Origin: Heliocybe sulcata
Lineage: Eukaryota > Basidiomycota > Agaricomycetes > Gloeophyllales > Gloeophyllaceae
DNA length: 64,000 bases
Direction of reading: 5' to 3'
Assembly (NCBI GenBank): GCA_004369045.1
Contig: ML213533.1
Location: forward strand, 152,259 to 216,258
Shown here piece after piece: positions 34,949 through 45,756 of the stretch. Position 1 is the first letter of the stretch, and the number at the start of each line of letters is the position of its first letter. A program made the position numbers and the translations under genes. The notes under the pieces are model-generated. The model saw nothing but the letters and a program-made list of their open reading frames with translations, searched no databases and was not told where the DNA came from.

Positions 34949-37086
34949 ACTGGAATCACCCCTTCTTTTTTCTTTCGTCCCTTCACTGTCTACTGTCGCT
35001 CGTCTTGTCTCCCTTTCCTGTGGTTATGGCTTCCATGCGTATTTTGTTCACCAGAATCGCTGCGAAAACATTGGTCCCTTTACTTTCGTACAGTGCTGAA
35101 TGGATCCCTTGGTATAATTACCCCTCTCTACCTCTAACGTCTGTTATAGTACTTATTTCCATAACCGCATTTACATCTAGATGTTGGACGATGGATGATG
35201 GACCGCGTCAGGTTATCACGTGACCATTCTCGTCACGCTAATAAGAGGAACGTGACATTTTGACATCAAAAGGGTATCTTCTCCTCGAAGGAAGAGTGCA
35301 CTGGCCGCTTTCACGCGCTTGGAATACTGGTTCGTTGTTCTAGTTAGCTGTGTCGTACCTGCAAGGGACCACGGCTAAGAATTGGCGACGACTGCAATGA
35401 TCGTATGCAAGGTCCAAGGTATTGATACTATTTTACTGGCCCGTTGGGCTCACAACCCAGCGTCCGTACTCCAGTTCGGAGAAGACGCCGCTGGAAGAGG
35501 GCCCCGAAGGCGCGAAACTGCTTTTTTTAATTGCGGCTACATCGATCCCCCATTTTGCCCAGTCTGCAATTGTGGCGGCTGACATCGTGAGGGGATCAGA
35601 TATTCGATAGCCCATGGCCAGGAAAGAGCAGCCAGGTAGATCTGGCGACCTCTTAGCTGAGTTTCCTAATCTCCTAGAGGTCCTGAATCAAATGTGTACT
35701 GGATGAAGCTCTCGTACCGCAGATGGTCTCTGTCAGCCAAGCACGGGCATCCCCTCAGCTGAAATGTCCGAAAATCTGTTTTTTTTTTTTGCTATGCCCC
35801 GACCATTTCGACTCCTCTGTTTCCTGGATATCTCTCTCCTTGACCCTAGCCTCTTGTTAGCCATGCAGCATCATGTTCGCTATCCTAGAGGATTTACAGC
35901 ACGGCCCTATAGTGCCTAAGGCCTAACCTCCGGACTATCACGGAAAGCATGAGATAGGCTCTGGATGGCTTCCTCCTAGCGCTTGTACGTATCACTGCAC
36001 TCTCCGTTCATGGCTTTTTGGGTACTGTCAAGGCTTCCGCAATGATACTAGAGGGCTCTGCATCCTCGACAGCCTCGAAATTCATTCTCAGTCCCTGTCT
36101 CAGCGCGGTGGACGACTACATAGAACTGCTTAGGAACGTCTAGAATTGAAGAAGACGCTCGTCAGCAGTAGTGATGCGAAGCTCACACCTTTTTTGGGAT
36201 GTTCAGCGGCAGTGAACCGCTCCCAAGGTTGGAAGAGCTGGAACGGACATCGTAGGCGACGAGGTATGTGTGGTATGCACTACGCCCTGATACCCTTGCG
36301 GACGGTAGTTCACCTCCATATCATTGACCTCGCATGCGCTCAGGCCTCATCAAGCCACTGAACTGTGCATAGAAGGCCTGAGGTGCCAGTGCTCCATCGT
36401 ATCAAAATTCTGGAAGGATCTTACTCTAGGAGAGTTGCGCTGGGTATCGTACAATCGGCTGGTCACGTTCCGTGTCAAGGCGGGTATTCTGCTCTATCGC
36501 TAAGGAGACTCGGAAGCTAAGCACTCTTTCATGGCCCCAGGCGCTGCAATCTGCACCTGACGACTTTTATTAGTCTGCCGTCAGATGCTATTTCAATGTT
36601 CGGACAAGTGTTCCACCGCCTGACGCTGTCCCACTAGGTGCCACGAGGTCAAAAATCATCTCTCCTTCTATTCACGACGGCGGCGGGCAATAGTTTGTCC
36701 GATATTCGTTATAAAGTCTATACAGGTGCACAGCTTGCATGAAGCATGAAGCACGAAGACTTATGCGCGTATGGAAAGTAAGAATTGTAGAGACGTTTGG
36801 TCTATTATGATTTTATACACTGCCAGGCTGAATGCTGAACATCGAACGTGCCGATGGTGTCGGATCGCAAGACTCTCGGGAGACTCGGCATTTCCTTCCC
36901 ACGCTCGCTCAATGCGACGTTTTTAACTTTTGACTCCCGGTTCCCTCGATCAATTTACATATGTCCGGCGACAAATATTACCGAAATTGTGACACCCATC
37001 GGTCTTGATCAGGGACGCCGAAATGGCTCCTCGAGAATACATATACTGCTAGCGGGGGCTAGCGTGTTTCTGGCACTACCTGGGAC
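34949..37086. other. Gene-poor 2.1-kb spacer
   Basis: No supported gene. It contains T tracts (35525, 35780), a dispersed repeat copy (36656-36860) and only short, overlapping open frames. The last ~200 bp should be the promoter of the carboxylesterase. Confidence 0.5.
36656..36860. repeat. Dispersed decayed repeat, copy B
   Basis: Matches 30434-30620 in the same orientation (core GGCGGCGGGCAATAGTTTGTC, then TATT-GTTATA), with an insertion containing a short GCATGAA/GCACGAA tandem. It ends about 220 bp before the carboxylesterase ATG, so it may have contributed to that promoter. Confidence 0.7.
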
Positions 37087-39514
37087 ATGAAGTCTACTCT
37101 GCTTGGGCTCCCCATAATATGCTTCCTCCTCGCTGTGAACTGCGCCTCTGCGAGCGACCTTCTGGTTGCTACCACCTCTGGTCTATTTCGAGGAACAACC
37201 TCTATCAATGGGACAGAAAGATGGCTGGGAATACCATTCGCGCTACCCCCGGTCGGAGCTCTTCGCTTCAAAGCCCCTTTACCGATTACGGAACCTGCAG
37301 TAGTCCCTCAGAATGCTACGGAGTACGGGCCTGCTTGCCCTCAGCTGCCTGCGTCGTTACTGCTATCTGATTTGGGGGCAGAAATGAGGGAAGATTGTTT
37401 ATACATGAACGTGAGTGATCTCGCTAGTGGCATATGCCGGTACTTCATTCCACCACCAATATCGGAACAGATATGGCGTCCTGAAAATACTAGTGCGAAT
37501 GCTAGTCTCCCGGTCCTCGTTTGGTTTTATGTAAGTATCTCTGCAATGAGGCTCGCTTTTCCTTCATGTCTAATACCGGTTAGGGTGGAGCATATCACTC
37601 CGGGTGAGGGGAAATGCAGATGGCGTCGGTCAGACTGTCACTGACCTATGTCCGTCCATGTCAAGAGCTGCATCTCAGCCAGCATATGACCCAACCAGTA
37701 AGTGACTGCTCTTACGAACTAGGAGTCCGATCTGAAGCGTTATATCCAGGAATAATCCAGCGCAGCGCCGATGGACAACAGCCTGTCATATTTGTTTCAT
37801 TGTTCGTGGACGATCTATACTCAGGGAGTCTGGTGAAGTGCTGACTTTTTAACGTAGTAATTATCGCGTGAATACCTTCGGATTCGTGCGTGACTGTCCA
37901 TTCGGCGGAGGGACCATTTTATGCACTATATAATCCCCGTCTAGCTCGCAAGCCAACACGTTCCTTCAGAGGATCTCAATGCCGGGCTTCAAGACCAGGC
38001 AATGGCATTGACCTATATTCAAGATAATATATCGGCTTTCGGAGGCGACCCACGTAAGGTACTGGACTATCTGAGTTACTATTGTCATGCTGGATGCTGA
38101 CTTTCGCTGTAGGTTACGGTCTGGGGACAGGCGAGAGCAAGAGTCCCCTTTGTAAAGATTCCGGCCGCTTACCAGACGTCTTTCCAGTCAGCAGGTGCGG
38201 GAAGCGTCGAAGCCCAGATGCTTTACCCCAATGGCAAACCTCTATTTCGCGCTGCGATCATGAACTCTGGCGTTGGTCCCTTGTAAGTAATCAGTAGTGT
38301 ATCTCGATTCATGGACAGGATACACCGTTGACGATTGTCATCAGCAAAAGTTCGCCGTTCGCATATCAGTATGATGAGCCAGGGAAACCTTACGCCCGGT
38401 TACTCGATGCGACTGGCTGTACCCAAGGCGCATCGTCCTTTGCTTGCTTACAGTCTGTGCCCTATGAAGTACGTCAGGTGCCTCCGCTACAATACCATAC
38501 CGATATTAACAGCGCTGCTTAGGCTCTCCTAAATATTTCAAATGCAATGACAGCAGCTACCACAAACGAGCAGTTATGGGAGCCCGTAGTCGGACCGCCT
38601 GATAGCATCATCCCTGTTCGCGCGTCTGCGAAAATCGCTTCGGGAGATTTTATGAACGTGCCTGTCATCGCTGGGACGAACGTAAGTGTCTGTCCAATAT
38701 CTGTTCCAACGAATCTCCCCTAACAGTCAGTGATAGCTGAATGAAGGCACCGTCTTTGCCGAATCGCTCTACGGGCTAGGATTGTCTGGTGCTCAAGAGA
38801 ACGCTACATTCAATAACTTTATCAAAGGGGTGGTCTTGGACAACACGACATTGACCGCCGATGTTATTGCAGCTATTGACGCGCTATATCCCCCGAATGA
38901 CAGCAGTCTAGGCGGGCCGTATCATTCGGGGGATTCGCTATTCGATCGTGCCGAGGCCTACTACACGGACCAGATGTTCCTTTCTCCTAGAAGACTGCTC
39001 TTCGAAGCCGCTGCTCCGAAGCAAAATGTCTATGGGTACCTATTCGCTGAGTATATCCCGGGGAACCCTGCACTGGGTGGAGGCGAGTTCCTCCTCCTCG
39101 CCTTGGCTTCCTCGTAGTTGACTCGACCTCTTCCAGTATATCATGGCTCGGAGTTACCTCTTTTCTTCGGCCCTGTACCAGACATTGAACAGGATTTCGC
39201 CGACACGCTTCTGGACCATTATATCACGTTCGTTAACGACCTCAATCCTGGCCGTAAGTGCTCGTTGGATTCTTACGTGGACTGCTCTGATTTTGGTCTA
39301 CAGCCGCATGGCCCGAATACGTAGTAGGACAAGCGCAGGTGCTCCAGTTGAAGAGAGATAACATCACGCTCATACCAGACGGTCAGTATATGAGTTATGC
39401 GCAACAGCAGACGATGCTGACATGACACGTTACTCCGTTTTTCCCGCAGCATGGAACGTAGCTTCGACAGACTTCTTCAATTCACGCCGTGTTCTGGACC
39501 AGTTCGAGAAGTAG
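37087..39514 (+). CDS. Secreted type-B carboxylesterase/lipase
   Basis: Fifteen exons (37087-37410 to 39450-39514) sum to 1626 nt, 541 aa. A signal peptide (MKSTLLGLPIICFLLAVNC) comes first, then the family pattern FRGTTSINGTERWLGIPFA, EDCLYMN, GGAYHSG and VIFVS-NYR. The catalytic triad is visible: Ser in WGQSAGAGS, Glu in LNEGTVF and His in YHGSELPLFFG. Several N-glycosylation sites (NGT, NAS, NTT, NIT) fit secretion. It probably hydrolyses esters or acylglycerols outside the cell. The intron at 38131-38187 uses a GC donor and falls directly before the nucleophile serine codon region. Every exon keeps the frame, so the gene looks functional. Confidence 0.9.
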
Positions 39515-39538
39515 AACGACTTGGCTCGCGCGTGCCTG

Positions 39539-39612
39539 CGGTCTCTTTGGAGACAGTGGATTTCGGTCTCTTTGGAGACAGTGGATTTCGGTCTCTTTGG
39601 AGACAGTGGATT
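39539..39612. repeat. 25-bp minisatellite, three copies
   Basis: Three near-perfect tandem copies of a 25-bp unit begin at 39541, 39566 and 39591. Each contains GTCTCTTTGGAGAC, a perfect inverted repeat with a 4-nt loop. The array starts about 25 bp after the carboxylesterase stop codon, so it is in the 3' UTR and could form three hairpins in the RNA. Confidence 0.92.
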
Positions 39613-39863
39613 CGATCCGGGGCAGGACATTTGACTTTTACTCAGAATATATTAGAGCCTACAACTGTGATTATTTGTTCAGTACCCGGTAGCTCGACAC
39701 CGTTGCATTCCTTTAAAGCTACTCACCAACTTAATACCAATCATATCCAATCCTTCACAATAGATACAGGTACAGTCCTGGTCGTGTCCTGATTACCACT
39801 ACCCCAACAATGAGCCCGCCCGTATGCCACGCACTTGGCATCTGCATAGACATCACTGAGATC
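39613..39863. other. Convergent 3' region
   Basis: Spacer between the carboxylesterase (plus) and the CoA-transferase gene (minus). It holds the 3' ends of both and no gene. Confidence 0.4.
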
Positions 39864-41409
39864 TTATAGCTTCGCTTCCCTAACACTGTGACCGACGACA
39901 CCATCTTCCAGAAGCTCGGCGATCTCCTTCTCGCTGAAGCCTGCTTCGCTCAGGATGTCCTTGGTATGGGCGCCCAGCTGTATCGGCTCGATGGCTGCGT
40001 CCTCTTCATATGAGGTCGTCGCGCGACTCAGATTAGGATGAGGCAGCGGCTGCAGCTTTCCACCTGGCTTGGATGCATCGAGATTCGCAGCCTCGGAGGG
40101 AGTGAGTACTGGGGTGACGCATGCGTCTGTTGCTGTTTACCCTATTCGCGTCAGCTTGGTCAAGGAAGAAAGGAAGAGAATATTACCGTGGAAAATATCC
40201 GACCAGTAGTCTCTTGGGTACTGCCGAAATCCACGAGACAGGTACTGTCTGATCCTGGGCCACTCGGCGCGGTCCATCTGCATACCCGGTGCAGGGTGCC
40301 ATCCATCTCGCGTTACGCTGCCACCGTCCAGACCTTCTCGGAACTTTTCAAGAAATATGGCGAAGAACTGAGGCTCGATACATCCCACCGAGACCCACCT
40401 CCCGTCCGCGCAGGTGTAGACATTGTAGAACGGTGCGCCGCCATCCAGAATGTTTTCGCCTCGTGGCGCGGAGAAATAGGGAGATGAAGGGGCCATGGAG
40501 TGGAGTAAGGGGAAGAGGGAGATATAGCGTGTTCCGGATACCATATCGGTATCCACTACCTGCCCAAGGCCGCCGGTGGTGCGCTCGAATAGAGCGAGCA
40601 AGACACCAAACGCGCATATAAGGCCGCCCCCTGCGAAGTCGGCTAGTAGATTCAGCGGGAAATTGGGTCTGTCAGCTGTTCCAGGAAGCATCTGAGATGG
40701 GTGTTAGATGTGGTTGAGTGATTGGTATCTTGCATACCGAAAGGACCCCGCTAAGGCCTATGTAGTTGATATCGTGGCCTAAAACGCGCGCGAGTTGTTA
40801 TCATGTTGACTTTATGACGCGTTTCGCGACGACTTACCTGCCATATTGCCATAAGGACCTGCACCAGTCGAGAACCTATTAGCTCTGACCTAAGAGTCAT
40901 GCGTATGAACGAGACCTGTGCGGGGAAACCTATAGTATGTGAATAAACTGGTGAAAATGAGGAAAGACGAGTAGCGAACCCTGCTAGTCTTGCATAGATC
41001 AATTTCCCATTCGCCCCTTCCTCTCCCAGGAACTGCTCTGGTCCTAATCCCAACTTTTCCATTACGCCCGGGCGGAACGGGTCTATAAGAACGTCCGCCT
41101 CCGAAATCAGCTTACGCAGTATATTCAAGCCACTTGGAGTTTTGGGATTGATGGCGAGAGACCGTTTGCCGCGACATAGCATGTCCGACGAGGAGGGCTG
41201 GTCGACTCGATCGATGCGGATAACAGAGGCACCCCAGTCGGCTAGAATGAGGCCAGCATATGGACCTGGTGCAAGACCGGCAAACTGTTAAGTATGGACG
41301 CAAGACGTTTGTACCGGCGAAGGATCAGTCAATTACGACGAGTACTGTCGCTGGACAAGCGCACCTCGATTACTTTCAAGCCTTGTAAAGGCAGTTTATG
41401 GTTCGACAT
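39864..41409 (-). CDS. Alpha-methylacyl-CoA racemase-type CoA-transferase, probably peroxisomal
   Basis: Seven exons: 41409-41365, 41284-40980, 40929-40916, 40858-40838, 40778-40738, 40691-40187 and 40126-39864. They sum to 1194 nt, 397 aa, normal for the class III CoA-transferase/AMACR family. The N-terminus LKVIEFAGLAPGPYAGLILAD, GHDINYIGLSG (racemase His) and LLADFAGGG (racemase Asp) match AMACR. It interconverts 2R and 2S methyl-branched acyl-CoAs so that beta-oxidation can proceed. It ends in AKL, a PTS1-type peroxisomal signal. The third exon is just 14 nt, and only including it restores GFPRTGPYGNMAG. Another class III CoA-transferase activity cannot be excluded. Confidence 0.88.
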
Positions 41410-42250
41410 GTCGATGGACTGCAAGCTGAATTCTCTCGGTTATTCACAAGATATACACCAAGCAGCAATGATGATAACTGGTATGTTCAAATCCGAACAA
41501 TGTGGCTCGGCGTCTTGATGTTGCAGGTGTGGCTGAAAGGCCGTCGGCTCAATGGGGCGACTTTGCGCCGGAAATGGCAGAGATTGGTCTCTGTCAGTGT
41601 ACAGTCGTATGTTTATCCGCTGCAACGAATCTGCTTCGATCGGTGAGACCAGTATGCACTTTGGAAGTACCTGCTATGTCGCTGAAAAGAGTGTTGAAGG
41701 TAGCCAACGGAGAATCGAGGCTCTGGCTGCAAGAAAACATGTGCCAGCGGACGCCTATGACGCTCCGCAAGGCCCTTGTCTTCTACGATCTGGACACCTA
41801 CTGCACTGAGTCAAATCCGCGTGGGCTTACACTTCCGGCGGCCTGCGCCGCGTATTGCGACTCATTTCATTGATCCTGCTTTCCAATAGTCCCCTCACTA
41901 TCCAGATCTACCACTTTCGCAACCCTCCTCCGAGTTAAAAGCCCGTCAACGTTTTTCGAGCGCTTTAGGTCTCTCTTCTTGAAAGGTTGGATGGCCAGAA
42001 AGCGAGAGCATGTCTCAGCCAGGATCGGACAATACGAGAACCCTCTTTGTGGAAATGCTGTTCTTGACACGGCACGTATGGGCACCTCAACATCTACATT
42101 ACTCGATCAGCCATCACTACTGTTCCTCAATGTCCAGATAGAGCTGAAGGTCCCGTTTGACACCACCTCCGACTCAATGCCTCCTCTAGGAGTGATCGGG
42201 TTCACATGCTACCTCAATTCAGTGCAATATCTATGGTATGAAATTCGCTG
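41410..42250. other. Intergenic, no gene seen
   Basis: Upstream of the racemase gene. Open frames on both strands overlap and show no family match. It contains the racemase promoter. Confidence 0.4.
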
Positions 42251-42922
42251 TTAGCTTCCGTAGTCATTGATGGTCCTGAGTATTTTCAAAAGGACAATCG
42301 CTGCCCTCACAGTTTCAACAGCAAAGCTAGATTCCCTCGGCGGCAGCCACCGTTCAGGTCTGAAGTACCGACGACCGACTGTCATCCTCGTCCAAGTTCC
42401 GGACAATCCTCCATGCCCTGTACAAACTGTAGGTCTCGCGGCTCTCGCCATACTGGTCTCAGAGGGTTCTCGGGAGCTGGCCATTTTGGCCTTACATCTC
42501 ATCCCGTCTTCATACAGTTGGAAGAGCGATTTCAGCCTTAACCCTGAGTCTGACGACTGAGAGAGGACTGCGCGTTCTTCATACTGATCAACTGTATCTA
42601 TGCTATTGACAGCACTGGGCCACCGGCCGTGATCGAAGTCAATCGATACGTCCAACTGCGATCACATGTCAATAAGCAGTGGACATAATCATCATATCAG
42701 ACATACCGTCACTTTCTTTCGAGGTGCGTACAGCTCCTGATTTCCGTCTTCTTTGGCTGGCCCGTCGTCTCCTTTTCTTCGAGAGGCTTGAGGTCTTCTA
42801 GTTCCGGCATGATACGAGTCCCAGCTCGCACCAGGACAAACCAGACCTCCAGCTTCGCAAGTTACAGCACTGGATCGAGCTTGGACTGCTTTGCCGCGCG
42901 ATGCGTCCGGTACCTCTTCCAC
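42251..42922 (-). CDS. Hypothetical protein, weak model
   Basis: Two exons can be joined: an open frame ending at 42707 and 42655-42251, through a canonical 51-nt intron (GTATGT...CGCAG) in phase 0. The joined product has about 206 residues; the first part is Lys/Arg/Glu-rich and the second contains SLFQLYEDGMRCKAKM. No ATG is clear; the frame is open upstream and a further exon is likely. No family is recognised. Confidence 0.35.
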
Positions 42923-43627
42923 ATTTGGATACTTCGAGCTGGAAGGTCCCTTTCTGAGTTGAGAATTCTAGGTAATCCTTCCAGTGTTCAACGTTCAACG
43001 TTCGACGTCCGACGCTGAGCGCTGAGCGCTGGCCACTTGAATCGGAATCAGTGACTTCAACCAGGTCCCGTCATGAAGTGGTTCTGCGGTAGCCCGCACT
43101 AGGACGAAGTTAGTGGCGTCCGCGGCCCGGTACGAAGACCCCAATCGCAATTACGTATTTGCAGCAATTGAAGGGCCTAAACGGAAGCTTCTGTCGAGAA
43201 ATGCTAAGTATATTGCGATCGATCACTCATATTCGTCTCTCCAGCGTATACGCGACGATACAACCCCTTCCAGTCTGATATTGCGTAGAGTATGGTGCGG
43301 GACCTGCACAACACCTGTGGGTACATCTCCTCCAGTTAATGCGTTTTGTCTAGATGGAAAATGCCTGGAATTTGTTTTGGACCATGGACAGGATACGTCT
43401 ATGAAATTGTCGAAGATCTGTCAAGTACCTGTCAGCCAGCTGTCATGATCGGGCCCTCTACTGATGATCGAATATGACAGCCTCGCCCGGCCGGTCGTGA
43501 GGCAGACTCTTGATGAACTACTTATACACCATTTTTATGTTTGCGCAGTGCTGGGCCAAACGTCTCTATCTTGTTATCGACGCTCTTTCAGCTTCTCGTA
43601 CCGTCGCATCGGCTGGAACCGGGAACG
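42923..43627. other. Intergenic with short tandem words
   Basis: Near 42990-43035 short tandem words occur: GTTCAAC twice, then variants GTTCGAC and GTCCGAC, then CTGAGCG twice. A 111-codon open frame (43113-43448) has no recognisable features. The 3' part is the promoter of the DUF6534 gene. Confidence 0.4.
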
Positions 43628-45206
43628 ATGGCCCCAATGGACTTGGTGTAAGTCCTCTCAACTACTGTCCGAGTGCCAGCTCATCCACATTCGTAGCACC
43701 GGTCCTACACTGGTAGGAACCATGTTCAATGTCTTCCTCTTTGGCTGCGTCGTCGTACAATGCTACACCTACTTCGAGAGGTATAAGAAGTAAATTTCGA
43801 TTCTTCCGAGTCGTCGCAAGGAGTCTGATAGAGTGTTATAGTGATCGCCCCTTCATACGCGTCATGGTACGTCCCTTTCTCTGTTCCCCTACCCCCTCTG
43901 ACATCTCGCAGGTATGCATGCTGCTATTCGTAGAGACCCTTGCCACGGGATTCGGCGTTGCCACAACCTACGGTGCTACCATCACGACCTTCGGTATATA
44001 TATGATCATCTACGCCAATAATCACTCATCTCGGGATAGGCGACGCGGCAGCAGCTTCTATGGCTGACTGGAGATCGGCTGTAGGGCCCGTGTTCATGGT
44101 ACAGGTTGTCATTCATCTACCCATCCTCTTGGTTGACCTCGCTGCCATCAGGCCATTATCTCTTCGACAGTGCAGACTTTCTTCGCCTGGCGTGTTTACA
44201 CCATAACAAATTCGAAAGTGTTCTTCGGTGGCATCCTCTTCCTCATCATTGTGTCCGCAGGTAAGACGATCTCTCGAGTGATCCATATATCATCTACCCA
44301 CTTCAAACAGCCGCGGCCGGCATTACCGGGATTGGAGGAACTATCATCTTAGCTCAAAAAAGCTGGGATGCCTGGGAGCTGGAGGCACCCATTGTGGTCT
44401 GGCTCGTAACGGCTGTCATCGTCGACAGCTTAATTACCGGTACTCTTTGCCTGTATCTGGTACGCACAAAAAGCCGTGCATAGAAGAGAGACAACTGACT
44501 CAGATTACGCAGCGAGGCAGTCGCACTGGTTTCTCCCAGACGGATCACCTTATTACCAGGCTAATCAAATGTAGGTATATGTCGTTTGATCGCTTACCTT
44601 GTACTCATGATTGTCTAGTGACCGTTCAAACGGGTATGGTCACCACGGTATGGACAATCATCGACCTCTCACTGTATCTCGCCATGGTAAGTCCTTCCGC
44701 CTTCAACTGATTGACGACACCTGACTGCTTTCCCGCCAAACACAGTCGCAGCCCGTGCACCTCATCTTCAACCTCCCATTGCCAAAGCTATACACGAATT
44801 CCTTGCTGTCGACGCTGAACGCGCGAGTCGGCATTGCAGGTTCGTCTAGCCGCTCCGGGCAAGCGATCACCTTCACAGGCTCGGAGTGGAAGGACAATGC
44901 GAGGGATGGGCAAAGTGCAGCCAGTGGAATCCATGTCACCACCGTCGCCACGGTAAGAGAATTCTAATAATCACGGGAGATAAGTGTCATAACCAAAGTT
45001 GCACTTTAGGTACACCACGACGAGTTTGAGCTCAGACCGCAGACGAAGAAGGACACTCCGCGCACCATTGACGACTCGACAAGTGAGTCCTTCCTTACTG
45101 CTGCCTGGTCAGAGACTAACAATGCTTTTCGGCAGGTGGGAATGATGACCTAGAAATCGAGGCGTCGCCAAAGAAGCATGGGGAATACTCGCTGACATGG
45201 AATTAG
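43628..45206 (+). CDS. DUF6534 seven-helix membrane protein
   Basis: Twelve exons (43628-43647, 43697-43780, 43842-43866, 43912-43993, 44040-44104, 44176-44260, 44311-44459, 44504-44570, 44619-44686, 44746-44952, 45010-45082, 45136-45206) give 331 aa. The N-terminus MAPMDLVTGPTLVGTMFNVF, the middle VQTFFAWRVYTIT and the end of the core KLYTNSLLSTLNAR are typical of the Agaricomycete DUF6534 family. About seven hydrophobic helices alternate with short loops, followed by a hydrophilic tail of ~80 residues. The family is large and has no established function; a receptor-like role is often assumed from topology. All exons keep the frame. Confidence 0.88.
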
Positions 45207-45756
45207 TAGCCTCCGGCCTCTTTGCGCCTTGTTACTCTCTTTGCCGAGATTCACAGACGTTCCTTTGTATCTATCTTTGTATCTTACGACCGATTCTATC
45301 TAGACAGCTTCCGAGAGTCAATCTGAGGGTCACCGGCACCCGTCAACAGACACGTCGTGAATGTATCACTGCACTGCGGCATATGTACTTGACAATGGCG
45401 ACGTCGGAATTTGTGGCCTGTTTCTAAGGTCGTACTTCATGGCGTATAGGATACGGGTACTCTGTTTATGTAACCGTGGCACGCGCAAGGAGTGATGATA
45501 CTGACATTGATCGGGATAGATTCCGACAATTGGATCTGTACGAGTCGGCTAGCGTATGTAGAGTATTTCCCCGTTCAACAACTGCATCTCTTACTTCTTT
45601 TTCGGGTTCGTCTTCTTAATCTTCTTCCGTCTTCTTCAATCCTCCGCAAATCCAGTCTTGATCTCTCCTGTATCCGAAATACGCCAGAACTGAACTGTGA
45701 TACCGTCCCAGAGCACAACCAATGTTTTCTTCAAGCGCCTGACGGCTAACAAGTCC
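45207..45756. other. Convergent 3' region
   Basis: About 550 bp between the stops of the DUF6534 gene (plus) and the first tandem F-box gene (minus). TTCTTC-rich near 45590-45645. No gene seen. Confidence 0.45.

Noticed and set aside
36470-36530. 5S rRNA-like words (GGAAGCTAAGCAC)
   Set aside because: Only one short match; the remaining 5S domains are absent.
39539-39612. CRISPR-like array
   Set aside because: Unit spacing is 25 bp with no variable spacers; it is a plain minisatellite in a eukaryotic 3' UTR.
24368-41409. A physical gene cluster for fatty acid degradation or a secondary metabolite
   Set aside because: The two lipid enzymes are 13 kb apart with unrelated genes between, and no backbone synthase is present.
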